DNA of 64,000 nt from Coprinus comatus. Its lineage: Eukaryota > Basidiomycota > Agaricomycetes > Agaricales > Agaricaceae. A program made the translations under genes and the position numbers. The stretch spans positions 992,001 through 1,056,000 of the forward strand of contig JAWPGT010000006.1 of the NCBI GenBank assembly GCA_034638255.1. Reading direction: 5' to 3'. The notes beneath the pieces were generated by a model that made no database searches, was not told where the DNA came from, and saw only the letters and a program-made list of their open reading frames with translations. This document shows, piece by piece, positions 32,731-43,226 of the stretch. The first letter of the stretch is position 1; each line of letters opens with the position of its first letter.

Positions 32731-34057
32731 ATGACTATTCCTGAGAAAAAAGCAAGGAAATGTCAACGGGGCAGGGAAAGAAAGAAGACCACTCCAAAAC
32801 CTACCTCCTTAGAACAGCTTTCTATATCAATCCATCAAAGAACTCTGTATCAAACAACAACTCATAGGTTGGTTTTTTCTATTCTTTTTTTCTAACTAAT
32901 ATATAACTAATAATACTATAGTACCTTATATGATCCTATTACAGGAAGTACTCGAAGATTGGTTCCACTGGATGAACTTCAAAGAAGAAATTCTGCAAGG
33001 GCTATTGTAGCTGCCTTAAAAAACCAAAGTATGTTTTAAATTTCATTAATTTACTTTATTAATGTAAGATACTAGTAACTCTTGATATTGATATCCAAAT
33101 GCTCACCAAACCTTCAAAAATCACTACTCTTTTCAATAATATGAACTTGGGATATATTGATACTCCTGTAGTTATTACCAATACCAATGTTATCTTCTAA
33201 TCCTTTATCTACCTCAAGTTCTTGTAAAGGAATATCAGGTAGGTATTTGTCATTTATATTTTTTCTATTCCTCATGTTTTTTAGGATCAGCTGGTTAATG
33301 CTGCTAAACTGGTAGAGCCTTTATTTGAAATAAAAGATAATGGTTCTTGGAGAATGGAATCTACCAATTTTGTTTCTAAAGTCAATCAAACAATTGAACC
33401 TGGTGTCTTAACACTTTGTCCTGGATGGTATGAGATTGGAAAAGCGGTATGTTTCTTTTTTACTCTTATAATATTTTGATTAATGATGTACTTTAGTATT
33501 CTAAAGAAGCAATCATGAAACCTTCTATGTCAATTTTGAAGAACTCAGCTCTAATTTCTATCTGGTTACAAGAAACACAAAGTGTTTTTGGAGTTTTGGG
33601 TGATGTCTTGGCCTATATTCATCCTACTCAATACAATTCTGGAATGGGATATATCAAAAGATTGGAGAGTCCTAAACCTTCAGAACAAGATGAACAGGAT
33701 GGGATTAATATTTCTCCATTGACTAAGGAATGGGGAAATAAGTGGAAGTCTTCTTTTTCTGCTATTTCTATCATTTCTAATCACATATCTCCCCCTCATT
33801 TTGACTTTAATGGTAACTATGCTTGGTTTGACCAAGTAGTTTCTGTTGGAAGTTATAAACAAGCTGAAATTACATTTCCTGAATTAAGTGCTACCTTTTC
33901 TTATCCTCCAGGTACTGTTATTCAGTTTTGTGGAAATCTTTTGAAACATTCTGTTGGTGATTGGGACAAAGGTGATAGGATTTGTTATGCATTTTTCATA
34001 AAGAAGGTTCTCTTTGATAAGATGAATATTTCTTTTCCTACTTGGGCTCATGTTTGA
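32731..34057 (+). CDS. TET/JBP-family 2-oxoglutarate/Fe(II) dioxygenase
   Basis: Exons: 32731-32867 (basic, MTIPEKKARKC), 32922-33028 (TLYDPITGSTRRLVPLDEL), one or more uncertain exons in 33029-33284, 33285-33446 (QLVNAAKLVEPLFE..CPGWYEIGKA) and 33497-34057. The last exon holds the catalytic double-stranded beta-helix. NSALISIWLQETQ precedes the iron site: HxD in SPPHFDFNG, then distal His in LLKHSVGDW and the 2-oxoglutarate-binding Arg in GDRICYAFF. Family members oxidise 5-methylcytosine (some fungal ones also N6-methyladenine) in nuclear DNA. All clear exons join in frame without stops. Only the linker exon is doubtful, and it shows a stop in each frame unless spliced at an internal GT. 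Lies between the RRM fragment and the 514-residue gene, all on the plus strand. Confidence 0.8.
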
Positions 34058-34175
34058 TTAGGTATTTTGTTTGTACTTCATAATAATTCCCTTATATAAA
34101 CCAACTTACCATGTCACCATTCTTCTTTCTTTCTCATTCCTACTATTGTTTTTCACAACTTCAATTCTCTCAACT

Positions 34176-36085
34176 ATGGATTCTTCTAATACTTTACCTT
34201 ATTCCTTGGAGAAAGAACTCAGTAGTCAACTCACCAAACATCTTGCTACTCTTAACAAGATAAAGAGTAAGACTAAAGGACAACCTGATCTTGGTATGTT
34301 TATGTTATTTTATTTTATTTTCTGTTTATTTAAATCAGTCTCTAGCTGCTATTAAAGTTCTCAAGAATGAAATTATTCAAATAAAAGGAAAGCTAAAGAC
34401 TATATGTTGTAAAATTACCAAAAGTAAGAAGCAACTAGATACTGGAGTATCTAGAGGAAATGGTATGTTATTTTTACATATATTTGTTATTCATCTTATA
34501 TACTTTGGTTATAGAACTAGAGGTAGAATTTCCTCAACCTCTTCCAATTATTTCTCAATCTACTTCAACTATTTCCCCACATTCTCATAACAAGAAAAAC
34601 AAAACTACAATAGTTACATCTGAATCTACTTCCTCAGCTATTGCTCAATCTGGTTCTATACTTTCTCAATCTTCCTCAACTGGTCTTGAATCTGCTTCTG
34701 CTCTTTTTCAGCCTTCTTCTGCTCTTGCTCAATCTATGTCAACTATTCTCCATTGTTCTCCTAAGAAGAATAGAGCTGAAGTAGTTATAACTACATCACC
34801 TATGAAATCTCAACATTCTCCTAACAAACAACTGTCTTCCCCTCTTACTTCTCTATTATCATCATCATCATCTTCAAATAATGGTATCTTCTATTTCTAC
34901 ATTCTTTATCACAACAATTAACCTACAATCATAGAAGATTCTGGATTAGATCAGGTCACCTCTGATAATATCACAAATCAAGGTATCATATTTTATTTTG
35001 TAATCATTTCATAAAAACAGCTTTAATAACCTATTAATATTAAGATACTAGTGATGTTGTACCAACTTCTAGTAATCAAGAGCTTCTCTCTGGTAGCATA
35101 GATAAAGAGAGCTATGGTAAGTCATTTATTTATTGTTTAAAAATTATATCTCATCCTAGTTTAGTTCTTTCCAAAAAGCGACCTCTAGATATTGATGATA
35201 GCTCAAGTGATGATGAAGATACACAATTACCTGGTTTGTTATTCATTCTATTATTCTATTATTGTATCATTGACAAATATCTATAGAGCTCCAACCAACT
35301 AATATTCATTCTGATAGGGTTGTTAAGAAACAAAAGGTTATTCAGGTAGAAGGTGGTGATAAAAGTTCCAAAACAAAAGTCAAAAAACCAAGAGAGGCTG
35401 AACTAAAGGTCCTTACTGAGGAGGAACTGGCTGAATACAAAGGTATGTAAATTTATAATCATAATTTTGTCTATATTGATATACTATAGAAAATGACTTG
35501 GCTATACTTCATATGTGGCTAACTACTAAAGGCCCAAGGAAACCTAGGATTGAAGCTGAGGTCAAGAACCAAATACGCATGCATTGTTCTTATTTACCTG
35601 AAGCCTATCTTATAACAGAAGCTCTTACGGAGAAGCTTCTTACCAACAATTTGGGAAATATCTATTGTCTTCATCATTCTAAAAAGGATAAGAGTACGAA
35701 CCATATTGATGGGGACAAGACAGTTCATGATATTGTTATTCATGGTGTTGGGGCAAGTAGAGCTGGAAGAGGGAAAAAAAGCGTTACTTTTCAGGAGGAT
35801 GGGCTTTATCATTGTGGTTGTCCCTGTGACTCTGTTATTGCAGGAGCTATATTTTGGAAGTTGTGGAAGGTTCCTGTGGTTGTAAATGGAGAGGAGATTA
35901 CTGAAGGATTTAACAGTCTTCCTTTAAATCCTAGAAACACATTATTTGTGATCCAAAATCTTGAAGAGAATTTTGGTGTCAAGTGGACTGACTTCTATCG
36001 CAATACTGTCTATCCTGAAGATGATGAATGGGACAAGTGGTTTCTCAAGAAAATGGTTATGAGGTTTCAAAAGAGATATAGGTAG
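34176..36085 (+). CDS. 514-residue protein of unknown function, 8 exons, KDZ cargo
   Basis: Exons 34176-34293, 34346-34462, 34515-34883, 34935-34982, 35045-35116, 35165-35233, 35287-35442 and 35490-36085 total 1545 bases, exactly 515 codons with the stop. All seven introns (47-62 bases) are GT..AG and phase 1, and no stop interrupts. The N-terminus is helical/charged (SLEKELSSQLTKHLATLNKI). Residues ~80-200 are Ser/Thr/Gln-rich, with KKRPLDIDDSSSDDEDT and Lys-rich nuclear-localisation-like patches following. The last ~195 residues (ENDLAILHMWLTTKGPRKP, HCGCPCDSVIAGAIFW, FYRNTVYPEDDEWDKW) look like a folded domain I do not recognise. Downstream by 118 bases of the TET/JBP stop. Confidence 0.85.
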
Positions 36086-36205
36086 TTATTTGGTGAAGAT
36101 ATGGTTATAAACTAATTGTAGTAATCTATAGCCTTTGAATATATGATATGGTGGTAATAACAATAATAGAAATGAAAACTGAGAAAAAGTCTACTAAAAG
36201 TACAA

Positions 36206-36233
36206 GTTCTTTAGTAGAATTCTACTAAAGAAC
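36206..36233. repeat. perfect 28-bp palindrome near the KDZ right end
   Basis: Fourteen-base arms with no spacer, half-site GTTCTTTAGTAGAA. A related half follows at 36240-36258. The same iterated palindrome occurs three times at about 60259-60340 in the second copy of this family. A transposase-binding iteron is a reasonable inference. Confidence 0.8.
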
Positions 36234-36250
36234 CCATATGTTTAGTAGGA

Positions 36251-36502
36251 TTCTACTACAACTTATGTTTTTTTTTTTGCATATGACAAAACTAAAAGTG
36301 TAGAAAATCATCATTAATCATGAAAAAATGTGTCATATAATAATAATGGGTATATACATACAGACATATGTACAATAAAAGGCACATACACATGTATAAT
36401 GAAAGGAACATACGTATGTACCCAATTAAAATAACTAGTGGTACCCTTTTTTTTACAACTAGTGGTACCTATCTGTTACCATTTTAATCAATCCCCTGCC
36501 CC
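36251..36502 (-). repeat. right terminal inverted repeat of the KDZ element
   Basis: Reverse complement matches 832-895 (outer) and 21676-21845 (inner) with scattered substitutions. Contains a run of about 12 T, tandem CATATGTAC-type motifs and the doubled ACTAGTGGTACC. Ends at the duplicated target CCTCCATCCA (36503-36512). Confidence 0.82.
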
Positions 36503-37585
36503 CCTCCATCCATTCTAGGTACCAACAGGTGATCGGATCACTGTTGTACATTGCTATTGGCACACGTCCAGACATTTTGTTCGCTGTGACTAAGCTTAGT
36601 CAACATTCTCATAACCCTACAGAAGAACATTTACATAGAGTGTAAGCGCAGGATCGTAGAGGACGACGAGATGAGCACCATGACGAAGGAATGGAGGGAA
36701 ACCAATAAGAAATGACTGAGATAAAACACAAACACTGCAGACACTTGTATTAGACTAGAGTAATACAATAACTTCTTAACTACTCACCTGCAGACACTTG
36801 TATTAGACTAGAGAGTCTTCATGTGTCTGCAGGACGCTTCAGTAACGTGTGACGTGACATTGTGATGTCACAGAAAGCGGAAACAATCTACAAGTCCAGA
36901 ACTCCAAAGAGAATATCCAACCACAACTCTTCTAACCTCAACCAACAATAAGTACTGACCTTGGGGACTGTCTAGAGCATTCCTGACATAGAGCTCTCTA
37001 TATTTGCAGATACCTCTTAGTGACTCAGGAATACTGAATGATGCTTGATGGGTCTGGTAATGAGGGTTTCATTGCTTACAGTGATTTTGATTGGGCTAGT
37101 GATCCTTCTACTCGAAGATCCCAAACTGGTTATCTGTCCACTGTTGCATCCTGCCCAGTAGCCTGGGTTAGTCGATCACAGAAGACTATTGCATTATCAT
37201 CCACAGAGGCTGAGTACATGGCTATTTCAGATTGTAGTCGTCAGTCTATCTGGATCAGAAGCCTAATGACTGAACTTGGTTTACACAACAATGAACCAAT
37301 GGATATTTGTGGAGACAATATGGGCTCTCTCTTTATCACACAAAATCCTGCCATCGAAAAGAGATCAAAACACATAGACATTATTTTCCACTTCATTCGT
37401 CAAGTAATTGATGAAAAGAAGGTTCAGCTCTATTTTATCCCAGGCACTGAGAACCCTGTAGATCTTCTCACGAAGAATCTAGGATGTGTGAAGTTTGAAT
37501 ACTTCCGTGATAACTATTACAGGTTGGAGTTTTCTAATCCCACATATAGCACTGCCAAGTGCTCAAATAATATGTCCTCAACATA
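36503..37585 (+). pseudogene. copia-1 pol, 3' part (RT end and RNase H)
   Basis: Resumes the copia-1 RT exactly where 915 leaves off: SIHSRYQQVIGSLLYIAIGTRPD continues the SSIQ at the other side of the KDZ target. After the solo LTR (36641-36988) it reads RYLLVTQEY, a TGA where Arg fits (~37040), then RNase H: YSDFDWASDPSTRRSQTGYL, LSSTEAEYMA, GDNMGSL, ending HIDIIFHFIRQ and VDLLTKNLG. Opposite strand to the 5' half because of the later inversion. Confidence 0.85.
36641..36988 (-). mobile_element. solo LTR of the copia-A/B family, TSD TAGAG
   Basis: 348 bp, reverse orientation, TGTCAGGAATGC to GCGCTTACA on the reverse strand. Flanked by TAGAG at 36636-36640 and 36989-36993. It splits the copia-1 RT after HLHRV and postdates that element. 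Confidence 0.95.
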
Positions 37586-37609
37586 GGGTGCTTCTTAGCT
37601 GCCATGTTT

Positions 37610-37622
37610 GTATTCAGGGGAG
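37610..37622 (+). other. polypurine tract of copia-1
   Basis: TATTCAGGGGAG stands directly before the 3' LTR. Confidence 0.6.
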
Positions 37623-37840
37623 TGTTGAACTATTATTAGTTCTACAATGACATTCTCAAATGGCATTACGCTAGATGAACATGTGACTCAAATATGTTCT
37701 CACACAGACCATTGCATTAATGTATATAAACCTTGTAGTAGTTGCATTATATACTTAAGTTCTTTTCTACCTCAACAACCACCCTCAGTAAGTCTAAGTC
37801 ATACCTACCTTAGCATACATGCTACACTCTTGTTTTAACA
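37623..37840 (+). repeat. 3' LTR of copia-1 (218 bp)
   Basis: TGTTGAACTATT to TTTTAACA, same length as 6292-6509. The 3' flank CAAAA does not match the CTATG expected from the 5' end flank, so this LTR may have recombined with another copy. Confidence 0.88.
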
Positions 37841-37849
37841 CAAAACACT

Positions 37850-38970
37850 TACCAGGCAGGTATAATGATGCAAAGGATTTGACTGGCTTGATTATATGTT
37901 CCTTAAAGGTCTGTAACAAAGCTTCTTTACGAACATCACTTGGATCAATTGCAGGGTTACATATGATGGCACTGTTCTGATCAGTAAAATAATGATGGCA
38001 ATAAACAGTGTTTCAACATACCATCCAGACTTAAGTGCATTGTCTGCTTGTCAGTATGCAATCGTGACAGCACAAAAAACATCACCCAGTTGACCACAGC
38101 CCCACCCAAGTTGTTTCTCAATGGAAGTGGTAAGGCAATCAAGGATGGTATGTTGTGATCTGAGATGGTGATAAAATCAGGTATGCCATTAGATCTAGGT
38201 CAGGAATAAATTATATACAAAAGAATCTTGTCCAATGTAGGAGGCATTTTACAAAGTGCATTAACTTCACTTGTCTTCTGTATATATGCCTGTTTCTCTT
38301 CTTTGGTGATTGAAGCTACAAGGATATCTCGAGCAGCATAGTAGTTGTGCAAGAAGGACTTCAAACTGTCTTGGGATTTTTTCTGTGCAATCAGCACTTC
38401 CATCTCAGCAGATTTATCATCAGCAAGTATAGTTTTCCAACAAGCATTACAAGCAACACTGTCACCAACCTCAGAAGCAACCAAACACTTGGGCTGTAGT
38501 GAAGCCTTGTAGTGATTACGCAAATGTTGGTCAATTGCCTAGTAAAGATGTTAAACAAAGACTGTTTTGGAAAAGAGCAGTTATCTTACTTTCAAGAGTG
38601 GTTCGGATGGAATGGCATTGAAGTGTTTGATGATGAGAGGTGAAATGAATCTTCAAATCCATCCTATTTGGGTTCCTCCATAACTTTTGTTCTGCATCAT
38701 GATTCCGTACTCAGTAGAGTATTGCATAATGAATTTCTGTCAATAGTATGAGTTAATTGCCTGAGTATGGTTCAGATACAACTTTACCTTCATCCCAAGT
38801 GACAAGGATTCTTTACCATCACCAGCATTCATAGTAGGAATATTGGTTAAATCTTGTGGCACAGTATCTAGGATATTGTCCATTGGAAAATCAACTTCAG
38901 GCATTGACACAGTAGCATTGAGTGACATGTTGGAGGGTGAGGGAGACAATGTCGATAGTTCCAATTGTGA
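37850..38970 (-). pseudogene. gene of unknown function, decayed
   Basis: Read leftward from a Met near 38930 (MSLNATVSMPEVDFPMDNIL) through QYSTEYGIMMQNKSYGG and HFNAIPSEPLLK. An apparent intron (GTAAGA..CTAG) leads into AIDQHLRNHYKASLQPKCLV and CNACWKTILADDKSAEM, continuing to ITKEEKQAYIQKTSEV and LPLPLRNNLGGAVVNWVMFF. Stops near 38727 and 38652 (TGA) and 38030 (TAA) are compatible with C-to-T changes. I recognise no domain. The retained CNAC pair and long open segment (38523-38200) suggest a once functional gene. It may instead be cargo of another element. Confidence 0.5.
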
Positions 38971-38974
38971 AGGA

Positions 38975-39590
38975 GTTCAACATTGGGTTAGGAACAGATG
39001 TTGGTATATGGAAAGAAGTTCAATTTTAGGTTAGGAAGGATGGGGGGTGGTTACAAGGCAGGAAGGTCATTAGATGGTTGCAAGAAAGTTCCCTTTCAGT
39101 AAGAAAAAAAAATTACAAGGCAAGAGAGCTAAGAATCTAACTGAATACAGTAGAGTTGTGTATTGTTTGGAGGACTGTTGGATCATATGGTATCATTAGT
39201 ATGTATAGCTCACAACACCATTAGTGTTGTAAGTGTGTAATATAAGGAGCCCAGCAATAGGCCAGATCAAAGTGATCAAGTAATACTTGTGAGATAATTT
39301 TAGCACAAAACAGGGTTGATGTTGAGATAAGACACGGAGAGTGGTCAACCACATAGAATTGATGGAGAACAGTCACTGTCAAGCAATACCTTTAGCATAT
39401 TTCAAAAATACACAAGGTGGAATAACTTTCTTTTAGATTCAACTAAATATAAAGTTGATCAAATAAGACAAATCAATGGAAACAGACAAGTTAAATGTAG
39501 TAGACAGAGAAAGGACATTAAGTTGGCTGAATAGAAAAAAAGGATCCAATGAAATGGACAAGTTGAATGAGAGTGAATGAATTAATGACG
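38975..39590. other. spacer without recognised gene
   Basis: A/T-rich. Contains an ATCATATGGTATCATT near-palindrome around 39181 and no sustained coding frame or repeat border. Confidence 0.45.
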
Positions 39591-39706
39591 ATTTGATGGA
39601 GAAAGAGCAAAGTACAAAGAACAAAATGTATAAAAGGATGGACAGACTTATGCTCCATCTATCTCATCCATTTCATCCATTGTTTCTCCATCCTATTGAA
39701 ATGAGT

Positions 39707-40585
39707 GAAGGAAATGCAACAGTTGCCATGAAATATCGTGTAATCTGGTTTGAATATGTTAGTATCTTTTTTGAACACTTTTATGGTTGTTGGCTTATGG
39801 ATGATATACTAGTGTGATATATTGCCAAATGAGTTCTTTGTTGACATTGAAGAAAATCGCCTTACCTTCACCAACAACTGAACTTTTGAACTTACAATGG
39901 AATTCCCTGTCAACCATTGTTAGATATTTGACATCGATACCACCAAATTTGTCAACATACTCACACATTCTTCCTTGGACATTCAACTCCAACATAATCC
40001 ATGGATTATCATATGGAATTCTGATCTTGCCGACCAAGCCTACCAGGATCTTCATATTTATGTCAATCATCTATTGGCTGCTGCTAATCAACCTCGGATT
40101 TCATTGTTTAATGTTGTTGACCTCACAACACTTGAAGATACTGATGGTGAAATGAATGGTGGTGGAGTAGTGAATGGGAAACATACAATTCCTGTTAGAA
40201 AGTCCGCCAAGTCCACCAAGGCTCAGGTCAAGAAGGTGAAGAGGGAGGAACCTTCAACTCCAAGTTCAACTGCAGCTTTATTACCCCATCATTATATGTA
40301 TGAGCCCATTAGTAATGGAGTAGCACCTCAGACAGGTCCAATTTGGTCAAAAGCCACCACTTGGGTCAGGAAGTCCAAGAACAAATGACCATCAACCTTA
40401 GCACCTCACTATCATCCATACCCTACCACCAACAATCTGACTTCTTCCAATCCAACTTCTTCCAATCCAACTTCTTCCAATCCAACTTCATACAACAATC
40501 CCTCTTATCTACTCATGACTGATTCTGAAGATGATGCCTACATTATCCCTAATAAGAGCTTCAGAGAGTCGAGTGTAGAGCTTTA
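39707..40585 (+). pseudogene. gene of unknown function, decayed, with SNPTS repeats
   Basis: Frame pieces: MSEGNATVAMKYRVIWFEYV (to ~39812), then LPNEFFVDIEENRLTFTNN, TGA, TFELTMEFPVNH, TAG, IFDIDTTKFVNILTH. The long open part 39975-40388 follows (WNSDLADQAYQDLHIYVNH..KSTKAQVKKVKREEP), then TGA and PSTLAPHYHPYP with tandem SNPTS, ending MTDSEDDAYIIPNKS. The stops suit CGA or CAG ancestors. The acidic C-terminus and basic middle suggest a nuclear protein. No family recognised. Confidence 0.45.
40439..40492 (+). repeat. 15-bp tandem repeat, ~3.6 copies
   Basis: Unit TTCTTCCAATCCAAC, coding for SSNPT repeats in the frame of the surrounding pseudogene. Confidence 0.85.
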
Positions 40586-42836
40586 ATTAGGAGTAGTAGC
40601 CTGTAGGCACTAGGGTACTACCTACTTTCCTTTCACCATTCAATTTCATTAGTATTAGAACACTATAATCAAGTTTTTACTTAACTATGCATTACAAATG
40701 AATTCGGGTGCTATGTGAGATGGACCACATAATAGCTACAAGATTAGAAATGGCCTAGATCAGCATTAAGTCTATAAGCCGATTGCAAGAGAGTTGGACT
40801 TGAGTGGTAAGCCAGTGGTAACAAATAAGAATCATAACAGGTGTCATAACAGGTCCTGAGCTCCCACAATTATTGATGACAAGTGCTATCCTGGCAACCT
40901 AACATTTTGTCCTTAGTCCTCAGAAGTTGTGAGTTTGAAGAATCTCGTTATTGCCTTACACTTGTTCTTGTCATCAGCCATGCTGTGTGCTTCACACATC
41001 AAAGTTGTGATGACTTTGGCTCACTCACAGTTGCTCCTAGTCAATATCTGTTGCTTACATCAGGCTTTCATCCCATGCCTCGAGCAAGTAGAATCAACCA
41101 AACCTCATCATCGGAAAAACACACCTTTGACTCAGATGATGAGCTTGATGACAACCAAGCCCATGAAATTGACCAAATTTCTGTTGTCTATAATTGACAA
41201 CACAAGAGACCTCGAATGGCCTCCCAAATGTACATCCCTCCTGTTGTTACTACCTCTAAACCTATAACTCCAATATCCAACACCCCTGTCCTTCAAGTTT
41301 CTAATGACAACTACAAGCCTTTGCTCAAAAACAACCCACCAAAGCGAAACCAGGTGAGTATCTTTTTTTTCAATCTGTATTTTCTGTAAACTTACCATCT
41401 ATCATGATCATTGGCAACTGTTACCTAGGGTGCTTCTGTCAGAATGGTAGAGAGTGATGTTGAGAATGAGAGTGAAGTTGAGAGAGAGTTAAGCTCAGAC
41501 ACAGACACAGACACAGAAAGAAGGGAATTGATTGAATTGGATTGGCTAAGACATGAGGGACTTATATATCTACCAGAACAAAGAACAACCAAAAGGGGAG
41601 AACAATAAGGACCCTTGCCAGCACACAAAGGGAATATGTAAGTAACATAATAAGGGAAAAGAACATTATGAAAGAGTCCAGAACATCAGGATAAGATAAG
41701 TGGAGTGATTAGGAAAGATGGATAAGATAAGGAGATATCTGGGAAAAACCTAACAGCTTCAGAAAAGCTGAAGCCATTTATTGATTGCCTTGATGAGCTT
41801 CAAGGATATATATTAGAACAAGAGTATGACAAAACTGTTCACAATCAATGTTGTAGGCAGTGTAATGAAGAAAACCCAAGTGTGTATTGGTGTCTTGAGT
41901 GTCGTATCACCACTGCTCGAACTGTATGCTACAAGTGTATGCTCAAAAACCACTATCACCTTCCTCTCCACCAAATTCAATGCTGGAATGGCACTCACTT
42001 CACTCGTACTTCATTGCATATCCTTGGCTTCCTCATTCATCTTGGCCATGGCAGTTATCCATGCCCTTCTCCAGGTCATTTGAAGGAGATGGTTTTTGTT
42101 CATGTCAATGGGGTCCATTGTTGCAATGTCCAGGTTTGCGGTTGTCAGACATTGAAGAGTCCAGTGTCGCAACTAATGTCAGAACGCTACTTCCCTGGTA
42201 CAATGAAGGACCCATCAACTGTATTCTCCTTCCAGCTTCTCAAGAGCTTCCACATTCATACCAAATGCTCAAAAACATCTGGTTATGATTATTTCTATGC
42301 TTTACAAATCCTTACAGATGCAGTGGCCCCCAGTGACATCAATGTGAGTGATTCTTACTATACATACATCAACAATATCATACTAATAAAGTTTGAACTT
42401 CAGGATCATTACCGTGAGCTGCTGCTTGTCATGCGTGTATGGTGACATCTTGCACTATCATGGCGTGCAGGTCAGGATCATGGTGTTGACCAGTATACAC
42501 CTCACCGCAAGAACGGGTCTATGGCAGTTCGTTGTCCAGCATGTCTGGAGGTTGGTTTCAATGTTGACAAGGAGACTGTATGGAATGCCCCAGAACATGA
42601 AATGTAAGTTTTTTCCTTTGAATATGGTATAGGTAACCTACTAATTGGCATTTTCCAGCCATAAGAACCTCTTGTTCTTGTCAATTGATAGCAATTTCCA
42701 ACTTGTTCAGAAAAACAAGTTAGGTGACCCTAATGACACATCCCTGAATGATGGGAACACCTATTTCATCAAGGGTCAGGAGTACAATGAGTACTTACAA
42801 AGTAGAGGTGAAAACATTGGAGAGGTATGTTGGTTC

Positions 42837-43073
42837 TGTAGGAAGGGCAACACGTGACAACGAAGTTATAAACCAATGATGCATATATTTACATCCTCAG
42901 TTCCTACCATCACATCTGGGACTGAGGTATGTACACAATACACATAGTATAGAACATACATATTAACATATTATCGTAGCTAGGAGTATACGACTACAGG
43001 TACAATAATATAACAAGTTCCTACCATCACATCTGGGACTGAGCTAGGAGTATATGACTATAGCATTCTCATA
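42837..43073 (+). repeat. 5' LTR of copia-C (237 bp)
   Basis: TGTAGGAAGG to TTCTCATA. Contains a 27-bp internal direct repeat (GTTCCTACCATCACATCTGG and following) at about 42899 and 43018. Confidence 0.9.
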
Positions 43074-43084
43074 GGTTATGGGCC
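43074..43084 (+). other. primer-binding site of copia-C
   Basis: GGTTATGGGCC follows the LTR, the fourth independent use of the initiator tRNA-Met anticodon-arm complement in this window. Confidence 0.72.
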
Positions 43085-43226
43085 AAAACCTGACTGCATA
43101 GATTGACCTCCAACACCAGAAACTGTGAATATTTTATGCCCAGAAGAGTCCCTTCCACTCCAGTACCATTAACTACGAGAAGCCATCACACAATAGAACT
43201 TACAAACATTCAAACCTCACAACAAT

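Larger units (their letters stand above)
21671..36502. mobile_element. giant KDZ-class DNA transposon with TET/JBP cargo (main part)
   Basis: About 14.9 kb when the detached tip 832-914 is added. The terminal inverted repeats are ~250 bp: left is 914-832 (reverse) plus 21676 to ~21845; right is ~36251-36502. The target duplication is CCTCCATCCA at 36503-36512 and, reversed, at 915-924. KDZ elements are known to make 8-bp duplications. Contents: broken KDZ transposase (minus), Cys-rich gene (plus), PHD-finger gene (minus), degraded RRM-protein gene (plus), TET/JBP oxygenase (plus) and a 514-residue protein (plus). The physical association of TET/JBP genes with KDZ elements in mushrooms is established. 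This particular cargo set and the structured repeats inside it are what I see here. Confidence 0.78.

Noticed and set aside
39439..39624. Hydrophobic reverse-strand frame of 61 codons
   Set aside because: No start context, splice partners or similarity to a known family; opposite strand is A/G-rich low complexity.
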